A stretch of 40,221 bases of DNA from Nitrospira sp. (GTDB taxonomy: Bacteria; Nitrospirota; Nitrospiria; Nitrospirales; Nitrospiraceae), in NCBI GenBank assembly GCA_024330925.1, contig JANDJK010000015.1:1-40221 (forward strand), written 5' to 3'. The notes under the pieces are model-generated. The model saw only the letters and a program-made list of their open reading frames with translations. It was not told where the DNA came from and did no database searches. This document shows, one piece after another, positions 18,239-26,362 of the stretch. Every line of letters begins with the position of its first letter. The stretch's first letter is position 1. The position numbers were made by a program, and so were the translations under genes.

Positions 18239-19078
18239 TTACGACGTCAGAACCTCCCATCGGGCGGCCAACATTTGTGTGATGGGGCCGGGACACCCAG
18301 CTCCAATGGTTCTGCCATCAATCTGGATCACCCCTACTACTTCGATCGTGGTGCCGGTCAGAAGCACCTCATCCGCCTCATACAGGAACTCGACCGGAAA
18401 GAACCGTTCTTCCACCGGGATCCGCTCCTTCGCCGCCAGCGCCAGGACCATTGTTCTGGTCACCCCAGACAGGATGCGAGCCCCTTCGGGAGCCGTGACA
18501 AGGACTCCCGACCGAATAGCCATGACGTTACTGATCGATCCCTCCGTCACTACGCCATCCTTTACCAAAATCGCCTCAAACACCCCAGCCCGCCTCGCCT
18601 CTTCACGGGCCAGAACGTTACCCAGCAAATTGAGGCTTTTAATATCACACCGCCCCCACCGTTGATCGGTAACCGTACAAGCTGTCACCCCCGCTCGCCG
18701 CAACTCGGCACTCAGCGGGTGGAGCTCCCGAACCGTCATGACAACCGTGGGAGAAGCATGGGCAGGAAACGCATGCTCCCGAGGAGCCACTCCCCGGGTG
18801 ATTTGAATGTAGACCTTGGCATTGCGATAGCCAGACAGCTCAATGGCTTGCTTGATCCACTCTCTCCATTGTGGTCGCGAGTAGGGCTGGTGGATAGACA
18901 GTTCCTTGGCACTTCGTTCGAGCCGATCGAGATGCGCCTCGAGCTCAAAAGGTCTGCCCCCATAGGTTCGGATGACTTCGTACACCCCATCTCCAAACTG
19001 AAACCCCCTGTCGTCAATGGAAACAGTGGCTTCAGCCCAAGCAACGAATCGACCATTGAGAAACGCAATGTCCGGCAT
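18239..19078 (-). CDS. dat: D-amino-acid transaminase (class IV aminotransferase)
   Basis: This is a fold-type IV PLP enzyme. The sequence resembles Bacillus-type D-alanine transaminase, which makes D-glutamate from D-alanine for peptidoglycan. DDRGFQFGDGVYEV sits near the N-terminus, the PLP lysine is Lys147 in RCDIKSLNLLGN, and the PLP-pyridine glutamate is Glu179 in VTEGSISN. LLTGTTIEVVGVIQIDG ends the catalytic core. A branched-chain or aminodeoxychorismate lyase role cannot be fully excluded without substrate data, but the RCDIKSLN context favours D-amino acids. It lies 7 bases after the chagasin-like gene and is the last gene before a terminator. Confidence 0.87.
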   Translation of the reverse strand: MPDIAFLNGRFVAWAEATVSIDDRGFQFGDGVYEVIRTYGGRPFELEAHLDRLERSAKELSIHQPYSRPQWREWIKQAIELSGYRNAKVYIQITRGVAPREHAFPAHASPTVVMTVRELHPLSAELRRAGVTACTVTDQRWGRCDIKSLNLLGNVLAREEARRAGVFEAILVKDGVVTEGSISNVMAIRSGVLVTAPEGARILSGVTRTMVLALAAKERIPVEERFFPVEFLYEADEVLLTGTTIEVVGVIQIDGRTIGAGCPGPITQMLAARWEVLTS

Positions 19079-19085
19079 TGGTTAT

Positions 19086-19511
19086 TCAACCGCTTGGCGG
19101 ATTTGCAACCTCAATCTGAAATACGCGACGATCCTCCGCCGTAAACTTCCATCCCATCCGTTTCTCGAACACAAGGTGGTGTGTCCCCGGCGTCAGCGCT
19201 TTAAATTCGAAGATCCGCTGCCCGTTTTCGACCGCATTATTACTCGCGATGCGGAGGAAGTCATCATTGAGCAGTACCACGTTTTTTGTATCGTACGATG
19301 GCACCCACAGCTCGCCTCGTGTACGATCCTCCCATAAGCGAATAACAAACGGCTCGCTGACCGTTGTCGTCAGCAAGCGCGTGTCATGTGTCTCGCCCAC
19401 CAGAGACATCTGAAGATCCGGTTTCGACGGATTCACTGGGGTTGTGCTCACTGTCGCCGGCAAGAGATGCCGCAACCCGAGAGATTTCCTAGATCTTGCG
19501 CCGAGGCCCAA
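19086..19511 (-). CDS. Probable chagasin-like (I42) protease-inhibitor-domain protein
   Basis: The 141-residue product contains an immunoglobulin-like stretch resembling the chagasin family of cysteine-protease inhibitors. VSEPFVIRLWEDRTRGELW takes the place of the NPTTGY loop. FEFKALTPGTHHLVFEKR is followed by MGWKF, which takes the place of the RPW/F loop. The loops depart from consensus, so inhibition of papain-like proteases is not assured. The ATG at 19511 overlaps the Rieske gene by 23 bases, and AAGGAG lies 11 bases upstream. The first 30 residues are not a clear signal peptide. A later start at 19409 has no ribosome site. The family call is from pattern recognition only. Confidence 0.6.
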   Translation of the reverse strand: MGLGARSRKSLGLRHLLPATVSTTPVNPSKPDLQMSLVGETHDTRLLTTTVSEPFVIRLWEDRTRGELWVPSYDTKNVVLLNDDFLRIASNNAVENGQRIFEFKALTPGTHHLVFEKRMGWKFTAEDRRVFQIEVANPPSG

Positions 19512-19806
19512 TCAGCACATCGGCTCCTTCGATACGGATTTCATAACTTCCGACACAATAGCCTCCTCCGTCCGTTCCCTGTCCATTCCGCACATCAAAG
19601 GCAAGATCATGCCACGGGCAGGATACCACGAATCCCTTGAGTCGTCCCTCCGCCAGCGGCCCTCCCTCGTGGGGACAACTATTGTGAATGGCGTAATACT
19701 GGCCATCCACGTTAAACAGCGCAATGGCGCGCGATTTGACCATGACAACTTTTGATTGTCCGGGACGCAGCTCATCCACGCGGGCCACTTTTTGAAATCT
19801 TTCCAT
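19489..19806 (-). CDS. Stand-alone Rieske [2Fe-2S] ferredoxin
   Basis: This is a small soluble Rieske protein of the NirD or biphenyl-dioxygenase-ferredoxin type. The cluster ligands are clear when counted from the GTG at 19821: Cys49 and His51 in CPHEGG, Cys68 and His71 in CPWHDLAF. I start at the ATG at 19806, which GGAGAGG precedes closely, so the positions drop by 5. There is no transmembrane anchor, so it is not a cytochrome bc-complex subunit. It probably carries electrons in the cytosol. The partner is unknown, since no oxygenase or nitrite reductase is nearby. It overlaps the chagasin-like gene. Confidence 0.9.
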   Translation of the reverse strand: MERFQKVARVDELRPGQSKVVMVKSRAIALFNVDGQYYAIHNSCPHEGGPLAEGRLKGFVVSCPWHDLAFDVRNGQGTDGGGYCVGSYEIRIEGADVLIGPRRKI

Positions 19807-19882
19807 TTCCCCCCTCTCCACCCTGTGACAGCCTCGACACCGTCACCTTCGTCTTCACATGCACAGCACTTATGCGCTCGCG

Positions 19883-20398
19883 TCACATACGAAGCGAATA
19901 TTTAAGTTCATCACTCTGTTTCACACCGGTTTTTTTGAGAAATCCGGCTTCAGTTTGGATGACATAGCGGGCCGCCACCGGCGGCGGACCATAAAATGGG
20001 CAGGGATCGTGGAAGCAGGGCTCAGCATGTTCCACCATATGGACAACATGATGACTCTCATCAACCCATAGAATATCGACTGGGAACCGGTATTCTTTGG
20101 TTCGAACGCGATGGAGACCATTTTCTTCAAAAATATAGAGCATCGCGCCGTTCGGAGGCAAACGATCCCGAAATGCCAACCCGAACAACAGCTTCTCCGG
20201 TGTATCGGCCACTTCGGCCTCCAGTTCAATCCCACTCGGAAATTGGACAACGATGACACTCGACTCCCTCCGCTCTCCAATGAACACAGAGAGACTCATC
20301 AGGAGAAACGCAAGCAGCACCATCATGACAATCCGGTTTTTGGATTGTCCAGCAGGGCTTTCTCCGGTGGTTCCCTGATCAGCCGTGATCTTTGTCAT
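19883..20398 (-). CDS. DUF192 family exported or membrane-anchored protein
   Basis: The 171-residue protein starts with a polar stretch of about 20 residues. One hydrophobic helix follows (about 22-40, MMVLLAFLLMSLSVFIG), and then a DUF192 domain. The domain signatures are ADTPEKLLFGLAFRDRLPPN, GAMLYIF, then VDILWVDESHHVVHM and the end FLKKTGVKQSDEL. DUF192 proteins are small beta-rich domains whose biochemical role is not settled. The anchor suggests that the domain faces the periplasm. The start lacks an obvious ribosome site. It lies 76 bases upstream of the Rieske gene and may open that operon. Confidence 0.85.
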   Translation of the reverse strand: MTKITADQGTTGESPAGQSKNRIVMMVLLAFLLMSLSVFIGERRESSVIVVQFPSGIELEAEVADTPEKLLFGLAFRDRLPPNGAMLYIFEENGLHRVRTKEYRFPVDILWVDESHHVVHMVEHAEPCFHDPCPFYGPPPVAARYVIQTEAGFLKKTGVKQSDELKYSLRM

Positions 20399-20513
20399 AG
20401 ATTCAGCGTTTGCCTACTTCCGTGGCCCATCGCATTTTCGTTTTCTTAACAAAGCTGAGTCCAAGGGCCCACGTTCTCATGGCCATCTAGGTCTTCTTCC
20501 CACCCCAGTTCTG

Positions 20514-20543
20514 TTGACTTGCAAAAGATCCGCGGCATAAAAT
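20514..20543 (+). promoter_or_regulatory. Candidate sigma-70 promoter for the ferredoxin gene
   Basis: TTGACT (20514-20519) and TAAAAT (20538-20543) are 18 bases apart, each one base from consensus. Transcription would begin near 20550, giving a leader of about 130 bases before the ferredoxin ATG. No other gene lies in 20399-20682. Confidence 0.5.
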
Positions 20544-20682
20544 GCGGCTCCATTTTTGTTTCCATGGTTCCCCCCACACTGTGAAACTGGACGGAGAGCT
20601 GTGGCAAGAACTATGGTCAGGGTGACGCAATGTTGTCAACTTCGTCTTGCTGAGTTGCCGGAGTGAGAAGGAGGCACCAATC

Positions 20683-21030
20683 ATGGCACTGTTGATTACA
20701 GACGAATGTATTTCCTGCGGAGCGTGCTTGCCGGAATGTCCCAATGAAGCGATTTTTGAGACACGCAGTGATGCAGAAAGCAAAGGGTTTCACGTTGGAG
20801 ACGGCCAAGGAGTTGGTGATAACGTTTACGTCATTACCCACGAGCGATGCACCGAATGTGTTGGCCACTTCGATGAGCCGCAGTGTGCTGCCGTGTGTCC
20901 CGTCGACAACTGTTGCATTCCAGACCCTGCCTATCCTGAAACAACGGAAGCGCTCCTTGAGAAAGCAAAGCGGCTCAATCCCGATAAGACGATTGATCCT
21001 AACAAGGTGTGGAGCGGCGTCAGAAACTGA
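20683..21030 (+). CDS. 2x[4Fe-4S] ferredoxin (YfhL/Fdx type)
   Basis: This is a 115-residue bacterial ferredoxin, cytosolic electron carrier. Cluster ligands are Cys9, Cys12, Cys15 and Cys19 in CISCGACLPEC, and Cys56, Cys59, Cys68 and Cys72 in CTECVGHFDEPQCAAVC. The long loop between the second and third Cys of the second motif is typical of the YfhL-like (Allochromatium-type) group, which has unusual low-potential clusters. About 20 residues are inserted between the two motifs, and two further Cys (77, 78) follow. AAGGAG lies 9 bases before the ATG. The gene is a single transcription unit with its own promoter and terminator. The reductase or enzyme it serves is not visible nearby. Confidence 0.95.
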   Translation: MALLITDECISCGACLPECPNEAIFETRSDAESKGFHVGDGQGVGDNVYVITHERCTECVGHFDEPQCAAVCPVDNCCIPDPAYPETTEALLEKAKRLNPDKTIDPNKVWSGVRN

Positions 21031-21116
21031 CTCGTGCTGACGGGCAAGTCGTCTCGTAGTCTTTTTCCCGTTAACCGTTTCATCAGTCTAGTGTTGCGGT
21101 ACACCGCGACAAATAC

Positions 21117-21152
21117 AACGGCCCCAAGGATCGCTCCTTGAGGCCGTTTTTG
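21117..21152 (+). terminator. Intrinsic terminator of the ferredoxin gene
   Basis: AACGGCC pairs with GGCCGTT and, across one mismatch, CAAGGA pairs with TCCTTG around the loop TCGC. TTTG and a T/C-rich tail follow. The convergent cupredoxin gene ends 100 bases further on, and the stem may weakly serve the minus strand too. Confidence 0.9.
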
Positions 21153-21251
21153 TTCTTCCTTTTTTCGTCGCCAATTCTGCTTAGCTGCTCAACTTACAGT
21201 TCCCCCACTCCATGTCTCCACATTGTGCCATTGCTCATTCCGAGCCATCAC

Positions 21252-21731
21252 TCACTTGATCATAAGCAATTTCCCACCCACGTGAGCAGGATGGAGATGG
21301 CAGCGATACTCCAACACCGCTCCAGCCCCATAAAACAAGTCGCTCGTGGGAACACCGATATATTGAGTTTCACCAGGCTTTAACACAAGTTTGGTATCCA
21401 ACACCGTCGGTGCTGACTGATCTGCGGCTGCAGCAGTGAGGTGGAACCCGTGTTCGGCCGTTGCTTTGTTGGTTACCTTCAAGAGAACTGGCGCTCCCGG
21501 CCTGGTTTTAAAATCAATGACGGTCATCGGGGGATACCACGTCTTCATGTCACCAATCTCGATAGAGTAAAAGGCGGCGTCCACGGTTAATTCTTTAAAC
21601 GGCTGACCAACAACCGACCCTGTTTCCAAACTGCCGACCTCCACTCCGCCAGCTTGCAGTGCGTACGCGGCTGATGCTCCGGCTACTATCATCCCCAGGC
21701 TTAAGAGAACAACATGCATCTTCTTCTCCAT
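21252..21731 (-). CDS. Exported cupredoxin-domain protein with unusual copper-ligand set
   Basis: The 159-residue protein has a signal peptide (MEKKMHVVLLSLGMIVAGAS, probable cut after YALQA near residue 27). A single cupredoxin-like beta domain follows. Candidate copper ligands are His94 or His97 in EHGFHL and the C-terminal CHLHPAH cluster: Cys144, His147 and His150. The usual blue-copper Met four residues after the second His is missing, so the site is not a plain plastocyanin or azurin one. It may be closer to a red-copper (nitrosocyanin-like) or COX2-like arrangement. GGAGG lies 6 bases before the ATG. Location is periplasmic, and a role as an electron carrier or copper handler is inference. 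Confidence 0.8.
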   Translation of the reverse strand: MEKKMHVVLLSLGMIVAGASAAYALQAGGVEVGSLETGSVVGQPFKELTVDAAFYSIEIGDMKTWYPPMTVIDFKTRPGAPVLLKVTNKATAEHGFHLTAAAADQSAPTVLDTKLVLKPGETQYIGVPTSDLFYGAGAVLEYRCHLHPAHVGGKLLMIK

Positions 21732-22060
21732 TCCCTACCTCCCTCAAAGAAAAAAGCAGACAAGTGAATTGGCCGGTGAGGCCTGCCTCAAAATTGGACG
21801 TTTGTTACGGAAGACGGATGGACTTCTCGACTTGCACCGGTTTCAGGAGTCCATGCTGTAGGCACATGGATATCATCCTTCGAGGTTTATAGCATAGGGC
21901 TTCAAAGGGAAGCAACCAACCTGACTTACCAGCACGAGAGCCGCTCCCTTCACCACCTTCACGGCATACCGTCCACCCTGAAACAGCGGGGACGGACCGA
22001 TCACCCAACGAGAAATCCTTCTCTTTAATTTTAATTTCTTTAATTCTTTACTTGCTCCTT
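21732..22060 (-). promoter_or_regulatory. 329-base gap with a good promoter for the cupredoxin gene
   Basis: On the minus strand, TTGCTT (21910-21915) lies 18 bases from TATAAA (21886-21891), which TGC precedes as an extended -10. The leader would be about 147 bases. It contains a 20-codon open frame starting MCLQHGLL. Bases 22021-22052 are an A/T-rich purine tract on the minus strand, unlike the surroundings. No named gene is supported. Confidence 0.5.
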
Positions 22061-22507
22061 CTAACGAGCGCTCAACGCTTGCCGCGTTCCCGGAGCACAT
22101 TCCTCTCGCCTCCAACTTTTCAACACACGATCCTCTGTAAAGGTCAGGAGGTAGCGATAACAGTACAAAGTGGGTTTAGGCTGATCGGTCGGCTTGCCTA
22201 CAAGCGATCCGATAGATTGGGATGCCTCCACCAAGAACGTTGGAGTCCATTGTGATAATTCCTGCTCGCTCAACGCTACCCGATAAACCCAGAGACTGTC
22301 ACCACCCAAAACCGGAGTCTTTGCGGCATGGGGGGGGCCCAACTTCTCTCGAACATCATCTTGAGTCAATCGCCCAACCCCCTGCTTAAAATAACCGTCC
22401 CACCCTGGTCCTCCGCAGGCAGTGAGGCCCCCTGTGAGAGCGAGGAGCACGAGGGTGCACAAGGAGAAAAATCGATGGACAGGAGGAACCCCCTCTCGCA
22501 TTAACAT
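22061..22507 (-). CDS. Lipoprotein, possibly BamE/SmpA-like fold
   Basis: The product is about 148 residues with a lipoprotein signal: the hydrophobic run FFSLCTLVLLALTGG is followed by the lipobox LTAC, with the lipidated Cys near residue 31. The mature part starts with GRLTQDDVREKLGPPH, reminiscent of the BamE/SmpA pattern in which a helix leads to a Gly-Pro turn and a beta strand (LWVYRV). No firm family assignment is possible. Three start codons are clustered (GTG 22513, ATG 22507, ATG 22501), and none has a strong ribosome site. I use the middle one. It is divergent from the CBS gene. Confidence 0.7.
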   Translation of the reverse strand: MLMREGVPPVHRFFSLCTLVLLALTGGLTACGGPGWDGYFKQGVGRLTQDDVREKLGPPHAAKTPVLGGDSLWVYRVALSEQELSQWTPTFLVEASQSIGSLVGKPTDQPKPTLYCYRYLLTFTEDRVLKSWRREECAPGTRQALSAR

Positions 22508-22708
22508 GCTCACGCAATTACGCTACACTGATTCCTAAACTGATTGCAACCACAGCACACCACACACCAACGGATCTGTTCCCCACGACTCCCCCATCAC
22601 AGCAACCTTCCCGAAACAAGAGAGGAAACTTTCCCACCTCTTGCAGCTCCCCCTCTCCCCTAAAGTCTTGGACACAAGATTCCGATACGAGCCTTGAGGA
22701 TTTCCCCT

Positions 22709-23326
22709 ATGCCTCTCCTCATCACCGTTAACGGCGTTGTCCGTACATACCAGGACTCTCCGGTCGGCGCACGTCATGCGCCAACCCAGGCAAGCGAGGT
22801 CGGCCATCATCCGCGACAACATCCTTCCTCCTCGGAAGACCATCTGACATCTGTCGTTCTCCAGACATACCAGCGCCTGGCGAACCCCGAACCAAGATCG
22901 AGAGCAGCAGTCATCGCACGTGATCTCATGACATCGCCGGTTATCACCCTAGCCTCCACTCACACCCTCAGCGAGGCATGGCATATCATGACGACCAAGG
23001 GATTTCGGCATCTCCCGATCACATCGCTGGACGGCATTCTTGTTGGATTGGTCTCAGAACGCGACCTGTTGTCTCAGGCCCCCGAGCTCCTCAGGGGGCA
23101 ATCACCGTCCACAGCGGCGCACATCAAACTCGCTGACATCATGACCACAAGGGTCATTTCAGCCACCCCCTCGACGAATATTCGCGATATCGCCCGCATC
23201 TTGCTTGTTGAACGAATTCACGCCGTTCCCGTTCTGGACGGAAACCGCCATCCGATCGGCATTGTCTCATCGCACGATCTGCTGCGAGGTATTGCCAACC
23301 ATGGGCCCCTTGAGTTGTGGACCTAA
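22709..23326 (+). CDS. CBS-domain-pair protein
   Basis: The 205-residue cytosolic protein has two CBS domains in tandem (a Bateman module), about residues 72-130 and 140-198. Both show the family pattern: ARDLMTSPVITL then SERDLLSQ, and LADIMTTRVISA then SSHDLLRGI. Such modules usually sense adenosine nucleotides or SAM. The N-terminal 65 residues are low-complexity with no recognised domain, so the effector is unknown. GAGGA lies 8 bases before the ATG at 22709. It is divergent from the lipoprotein and convergent with the MEKHLA gene. No terminator is visible in the gap after it. Confidence 0.88.
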   Translation: MPLLITVNGVVRTYQDSPVGARHAPTQASEVGHHPRQHPSSSEDHLTSVVLQTYQRLANPEPRSRAAVIARDLMTSPVITLASTHTLSEAWHIMTTKGFRHLPITSLDGILVGLVSERDLLSQAPELLRGQSPSTAAHIKLADIMTTRVISATPSTNIRDIARILLVERIHAVPVLDGNRHPIGIVSSHDLLRGIANHGPLELWT

Positions 23327-23445
23327 CCAAAATCTTCAACCTCAGCCTGGCTCACCTTTGTCTACCCTATCTCACTGGGCATTCCTCCAGACAATCAAGA
23401 ACTGCAAGCACAGCTAAAAGCCCCTCTTCATAAACTTAAGAATCC

Positions 23446-23937
23446 TCAGCACACTTCCTCCCACTGCTGAAACATGGCAGCCTGCCCCAGATAACAGCCT
23501 TGGTCATCGAGGACGTTCCAGAGGATTGCGTCAATCACCAGAAATCGGTGATTGGTCGCGGAAATCCTGACTCCACGATATCCTTCCACGTACCCTCGCG
23601 CCTGCGCTCTCTCTAATATCCGCCGTCGTTCCTCTCGATGGACCGGCTCCGCCGTCATCCGTGAGGGAGTGCGGGTGAACTGATCCCATTCCATCGCCCA
23701 CAGTCGTAATGCCGCTTGGTTTCCGTAATTGAGGATGGGGTCCGGCTCATTCCCATGCGACACCACCACGAAAGGCGCCGTGAACAAGATCTCCGCATCA
23801 CGTAGGCTCGACCCGGAACGGGTAATCAGCTCTCGCCCCATCCAGTGTCGAAAACTGTTGAGCAACTGCTGCGACCATCTCAGCACCGGCGGGTTCATCC
23901 AGATGGGGGTATTCCCCTGTCGATCCCATTGCAACAT
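23446..23937 (-). CDS. MEKHLA-domain protein
   Basis: The 163-residue protein matches the MEKHLA domain, a PAS-like sensory fold first described in plant HD-ZIP III factors and also found alone in bacteria. The order of motifs fits: [81 protein letters not shown] and [11 protein letters not shown]. The ligand and partner are unknown. The frame is open to 24285 across the leuC promoter, but the conserved region begins at the ATG at 23937. It is divergent from leuC, with 228 bases between them. Confidence 0.85.
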   Translation of the reverse strand: MLQWDRQGNTPIWMNPPVLRWSQQLLNSFRHWMGRELITRSGSSLRDAEILFTAPFVVVSHGNEPDPILNYGNQAALRLWAMEWDQFTRTPSRMTAEPVHREERRRILERAQARGYVEGYRGVRISATNHRFLVIDAILWNVLDDQGCYLGQAAMFQQWEEVC

Positions 23938-24086
23938 AGCGTCAAGCAAGAGCCCCGAGGCAATTCGTCTGTCCGGCACAATCACCGAATGCCCGCTGGT
24001 AGCACGCAGAGATGGGGTGTTGCAAGCATAACAGCAGTGCCGGTAGTGCTCGTGCTTCCCCTCCCTGGTGCACTGTTTCTGCTCCT

Positions 24087-24095
24087 TGGTATAAT
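24087..24095 (+). promoter_or_regulatory. Extended -10 promoter for leuCD
   Basis: TGGTATAAT combines a perfect TATAAT (24090-24095) with an upstream TG. The -35 position is poor. Transcription would begin near 24102, leaving about 63 bases of leader with a small CTCCG/CGGAG hairpin (24119-24132). No leucine-rich leader peptide is seen, so attenuation by that route is unlikely. Confidence 0.6.
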
Positions 24096-24165
24096 GGCAC
24101 CCCTTATCCGCATCCGCTCTCCGTTCGCGGAGTACCCATTGCCTGACGGAGGGGAAGGAGAAAAC

Positions 24166-25569
24166 ATGGCCGGGAGGACGCTGTTCGATAAGATTTGGGA
24201 CGCGCATGTGGTCCACGCAGAGGTCGACGGCACCACCTTGCTGTACATCGATCGTCAACTGATTCATGAAGTGACATCCCCCCAAGCGTTCGAAGGATTA
24301 AAGCTGGCTGGCCGGCGACCTCGGCGACCAGCCGCCACGCTGGCGGTGCCAGACCACAATGTGCCGACCACCGATCGGACTCTCCCCATTGCTGATCCCA
24401 TCAGCGCCAAACAGATCGAGACGCTCGAAGAAAACTGCCGCGAGTTCGGCATCCCTCTGTTTGGCATGAAAGATATCCGCCAAGGCATCGTGCACGTGAT
24501 CGGGCCGGAACAGGGCTTCACCTTACCTGGCATGACCATCGTCTGCGGTGATTCCCATACCTCAACCCACGGAGCGTTTGGCGCATTGGCATTCGGCATC
24601 GGCACGAGCGAAGTTGAACATGTCTTGGCAACCCAGTGCCTTATTCAAAAACGACCGAAGACCATGGAAATCCGGGTCGAAGGGACCTTGTCTGATTTTT
24701 GTTCAGCCAAAGACATCATCCTTGCCATCATCCGAAAGATTGGGACTGCCGGCGGAACCGGCCACGTCATTGAATACACTGGTTCGGCCATTCGTGCCTT
24801 GAGCATGGAAGGCCGTATGACCCTCTGTAATATGTCGATTGAAGGAGGAGCCAAGGCCGGCATGGTTGCCCCTGACGAAAAAACCATTGCCTACCTGAAA
24901 GGCCGGCCACTTGCCCCACAAGGCATGCTGTTTGATCAAGCAGTGAAGGCCTGGGAGCAACTCAAGACCGACTCGGACGCTCGTTATGACACCACCGTGA
25001 CCCTGCAGGCCGAGGACATTGCCCCCCAGGTCAGTTGGGGCACTAATCCTGGCATGGTAGTTGGCGTAGACGAAACGGTGCCGGACCCTCAAACCATCGC
25101 AGACGAAAACGCGCGACGCGCAACTGAGCGGGCGTTGGAATACATGGGGCTCAAACCCAACACCCCCATTACAGACATTGCGATCGACCGTGTGTTCATT
25201 GGGTCATGCACCAATGCACGAATTGAAGATCTTCGACTGGCCGCGTCCTTTGTCCGAGGGAAACGAGTTGCGAAGGGAGTCCGTGCAATGGTCGTTCCTG
25301 GATCCGGCCTGGTGAAGGCCCAGGCAGAAGCGGAAGGACTCGACCGGATCTTCCGCGAGGCGGGGTTTGAGTGGAGAGAAGCAGGATGCAGCATGTGCCT
25401 TGCGATGAATGCCGACGTGCTCCTTCCGGGAGAACGGTGTGCTTCCACGAGCAACCGTAATTTCGAAGGGCGTCAGGGTGCAGGCGGGCGAACCCATTTG
25501 GTTTCGCCAGCCATGGCGGCAGCCGCTGCAATCGCAGGACATTTCGTGGACATCAGGCGGTGGGTTTAG
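24166..25569 (+). CDS. leuC: 3-isopropylmalate dehydratase large subunit
   Basis: LeuC with LeuD isomerises 2-isopropylmalate to 3-isopropylmalate in leucine synthesis, through an aconitase-type [4Fe-4S] cluster. The 467-residue length is standard. Cluster ligands are Cys348 in [13 protein letters not shown], and Cys408 and Cys411 in [29 protein letters not shown] is the other hallmark. AAGGAG stands 5 bases before the ATG at 24166. The frame upstream is open to 23845 but belongs to the divergent gene's region. leuD follows 85 bases later on the same strand. No leuB or leuA is in the window. Confidence 0.98.
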   Translation: MAGRTLFDKIWDAHVVHAEVDGTTLLYIDRQLIHEVTSPQAFEGLKLAGRRPRRPAATLAVPDHNVPTTDRTLPIADPISAKQIETLEENCREFGIPLFGMKDIRQGIVHVIGPEQGFTLPGMTIVCGDSHTSTHGAFGALAFGIGTSEVEHVLATQCLIQKRPKTMEIRVEGTLSDFCSAKDIILAIIRKIGTAGGTGHVIEYTGSAIRALSMEGRMTLCNMSIEGGAKAGMVAPDEKTIAYLKGRPLAPQGMLFDQAVKAWEQLKTDSDARYDTTVTLQAEDIAPQVSWGTNPGMVVGVDETVPDPQTIADENARRATERALEYMGLKPNTPITDIAIDRVFIGSCTNARIEDLRLAASFVRGKRVAKGVRAMVVPGSGLVKAQAEAEGLDRIFREAGFEWREAGCSMCLAMNADVLLPGERCASTSNRNFEGRQGAGGRTHLVSPAMAAAAAIAGHFVDIRRWV

Positions 25570-25654
25570 AATTTGATCGCGCACGCCATTGGGGCCTGTA
25601 GCGCCGGTGCGTGCGCACGACAGCGTTCAAATTGATCACTCAAGGGTGGACTCG

Positions 25655-26278
25655 ATGCAAGCGTTTACCCGACTAACCGGTCTGGTGGCTCCGCTGGACC
25701 GGGTCAACGTCGATACGGATCAAATTATCCCGAAACAGTTCTTGAAGACGATCAAGCGGACCGGCCTGCGCGAGGGCCTCTTTTACGATTGGCGGAGAAG
25801 GCCCGATGGATCACCAGATCCCACTTTTTTCTTAAATCAGCTCCGCTATGAAGGTGCCACGATCTTACTGACACGAGACAACTTCGGTTGCGGATCATCA
25901 AGAGAACATGCACCATGGGCACTCTTGGATCACGGCTTCCGCTGCATCATCGCGCCGAGTTTCGCCGACATTTTCTATAACAACTGCTTCCAGAACGGCA
26001 TCCTGCCAGTCATTTTGGATCGTGAGACCGTCTCATCCCTCATGAAAGACGTGTTCGCTACGGAAGGATACCGCCTCACCGTAGACTTGGGCGCGCAGCA
26101 GGTCATCACCCCCAACGGAACAGTGTATCGATTTGACATCGATCCGTTCAGAAAAGATTGTCTCTATCGGGGATTGGATTCCATCGGCCTCACACTCCAA
26201 CATGAAGACGCCATCGCGGCCTACGAACGTCGGCGTAAACAGGAAGCCCCATGGCTGTTTGCCGATCTGCCCTCGTGA
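25655..26278 (+). CDS. leuD: 3-isopropylmalate dehydratase small subunit
   Basis: This is the swivel-domain subunit that partners LeuC. The 207-residue protein carries [16 protein letters not shown] near the start and the substrate-binding loop [36 protein letters not shown] follows. The ATG at 25655 is chosen because the family N-terminus begins there and AAGGGTGGA lies just upstream. The frame is open a further 22 codons. After the stop there is a 6-bp stem CTACCA/TGGTAG at 26301-26316 without a T-run, so the terminator is not clear. Confidence 0.98.
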   Translation: MQAFTRLTGLVAPLDRVNVDTDQIIPKQFLKTIKRTGLREGLFYDWRRRPDGSPDPTFFLNQLRYEGATILLTRDNFGCGSSREHAPWALLDHGFRCIIAPSFADIFYNNCFQNGILPVILDRETVSSLMKDVFATEGYRLTVDLGAQQVITPNGTVYRFDIDPFRKDCLYRGLDSIGLTLQHEDAIAAYERRRKQEAPWLFADLPS

Positions 26279-26362
26279 CCTTGCCCAGCAATCTTGCCTG
26301 CTACCATGCCTGGTAGGGTTGAAAAGGGACGAAGGCCCCTGAACGGCCGTTGTCGGTAGAGC

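Noticed and set aside
18063..18296. N-terminal extension of rimP
   Set aside because: It crosses the dat terminator and the family N-terminus begins at the GTG at 18062 with its own ribosome site.
21873..22115. 80-residue minus-strand frame with a Lys/Arg-rich middle
   Set aside because: It overlaps the lipoprotein end, has no family match, and its middle is the purine tract. Kept only as part of the leader observation.
23938..24285. Upstream extension of the MEKHLA gene
   Set aside because: It runs over the leuC promoter and into leuC. The domain starts at the ATG at 23937.
26301..26316. CTACCA/TGGTAG stem after leuD
   Set aside because: No T-run follows, so terminator is not supported.
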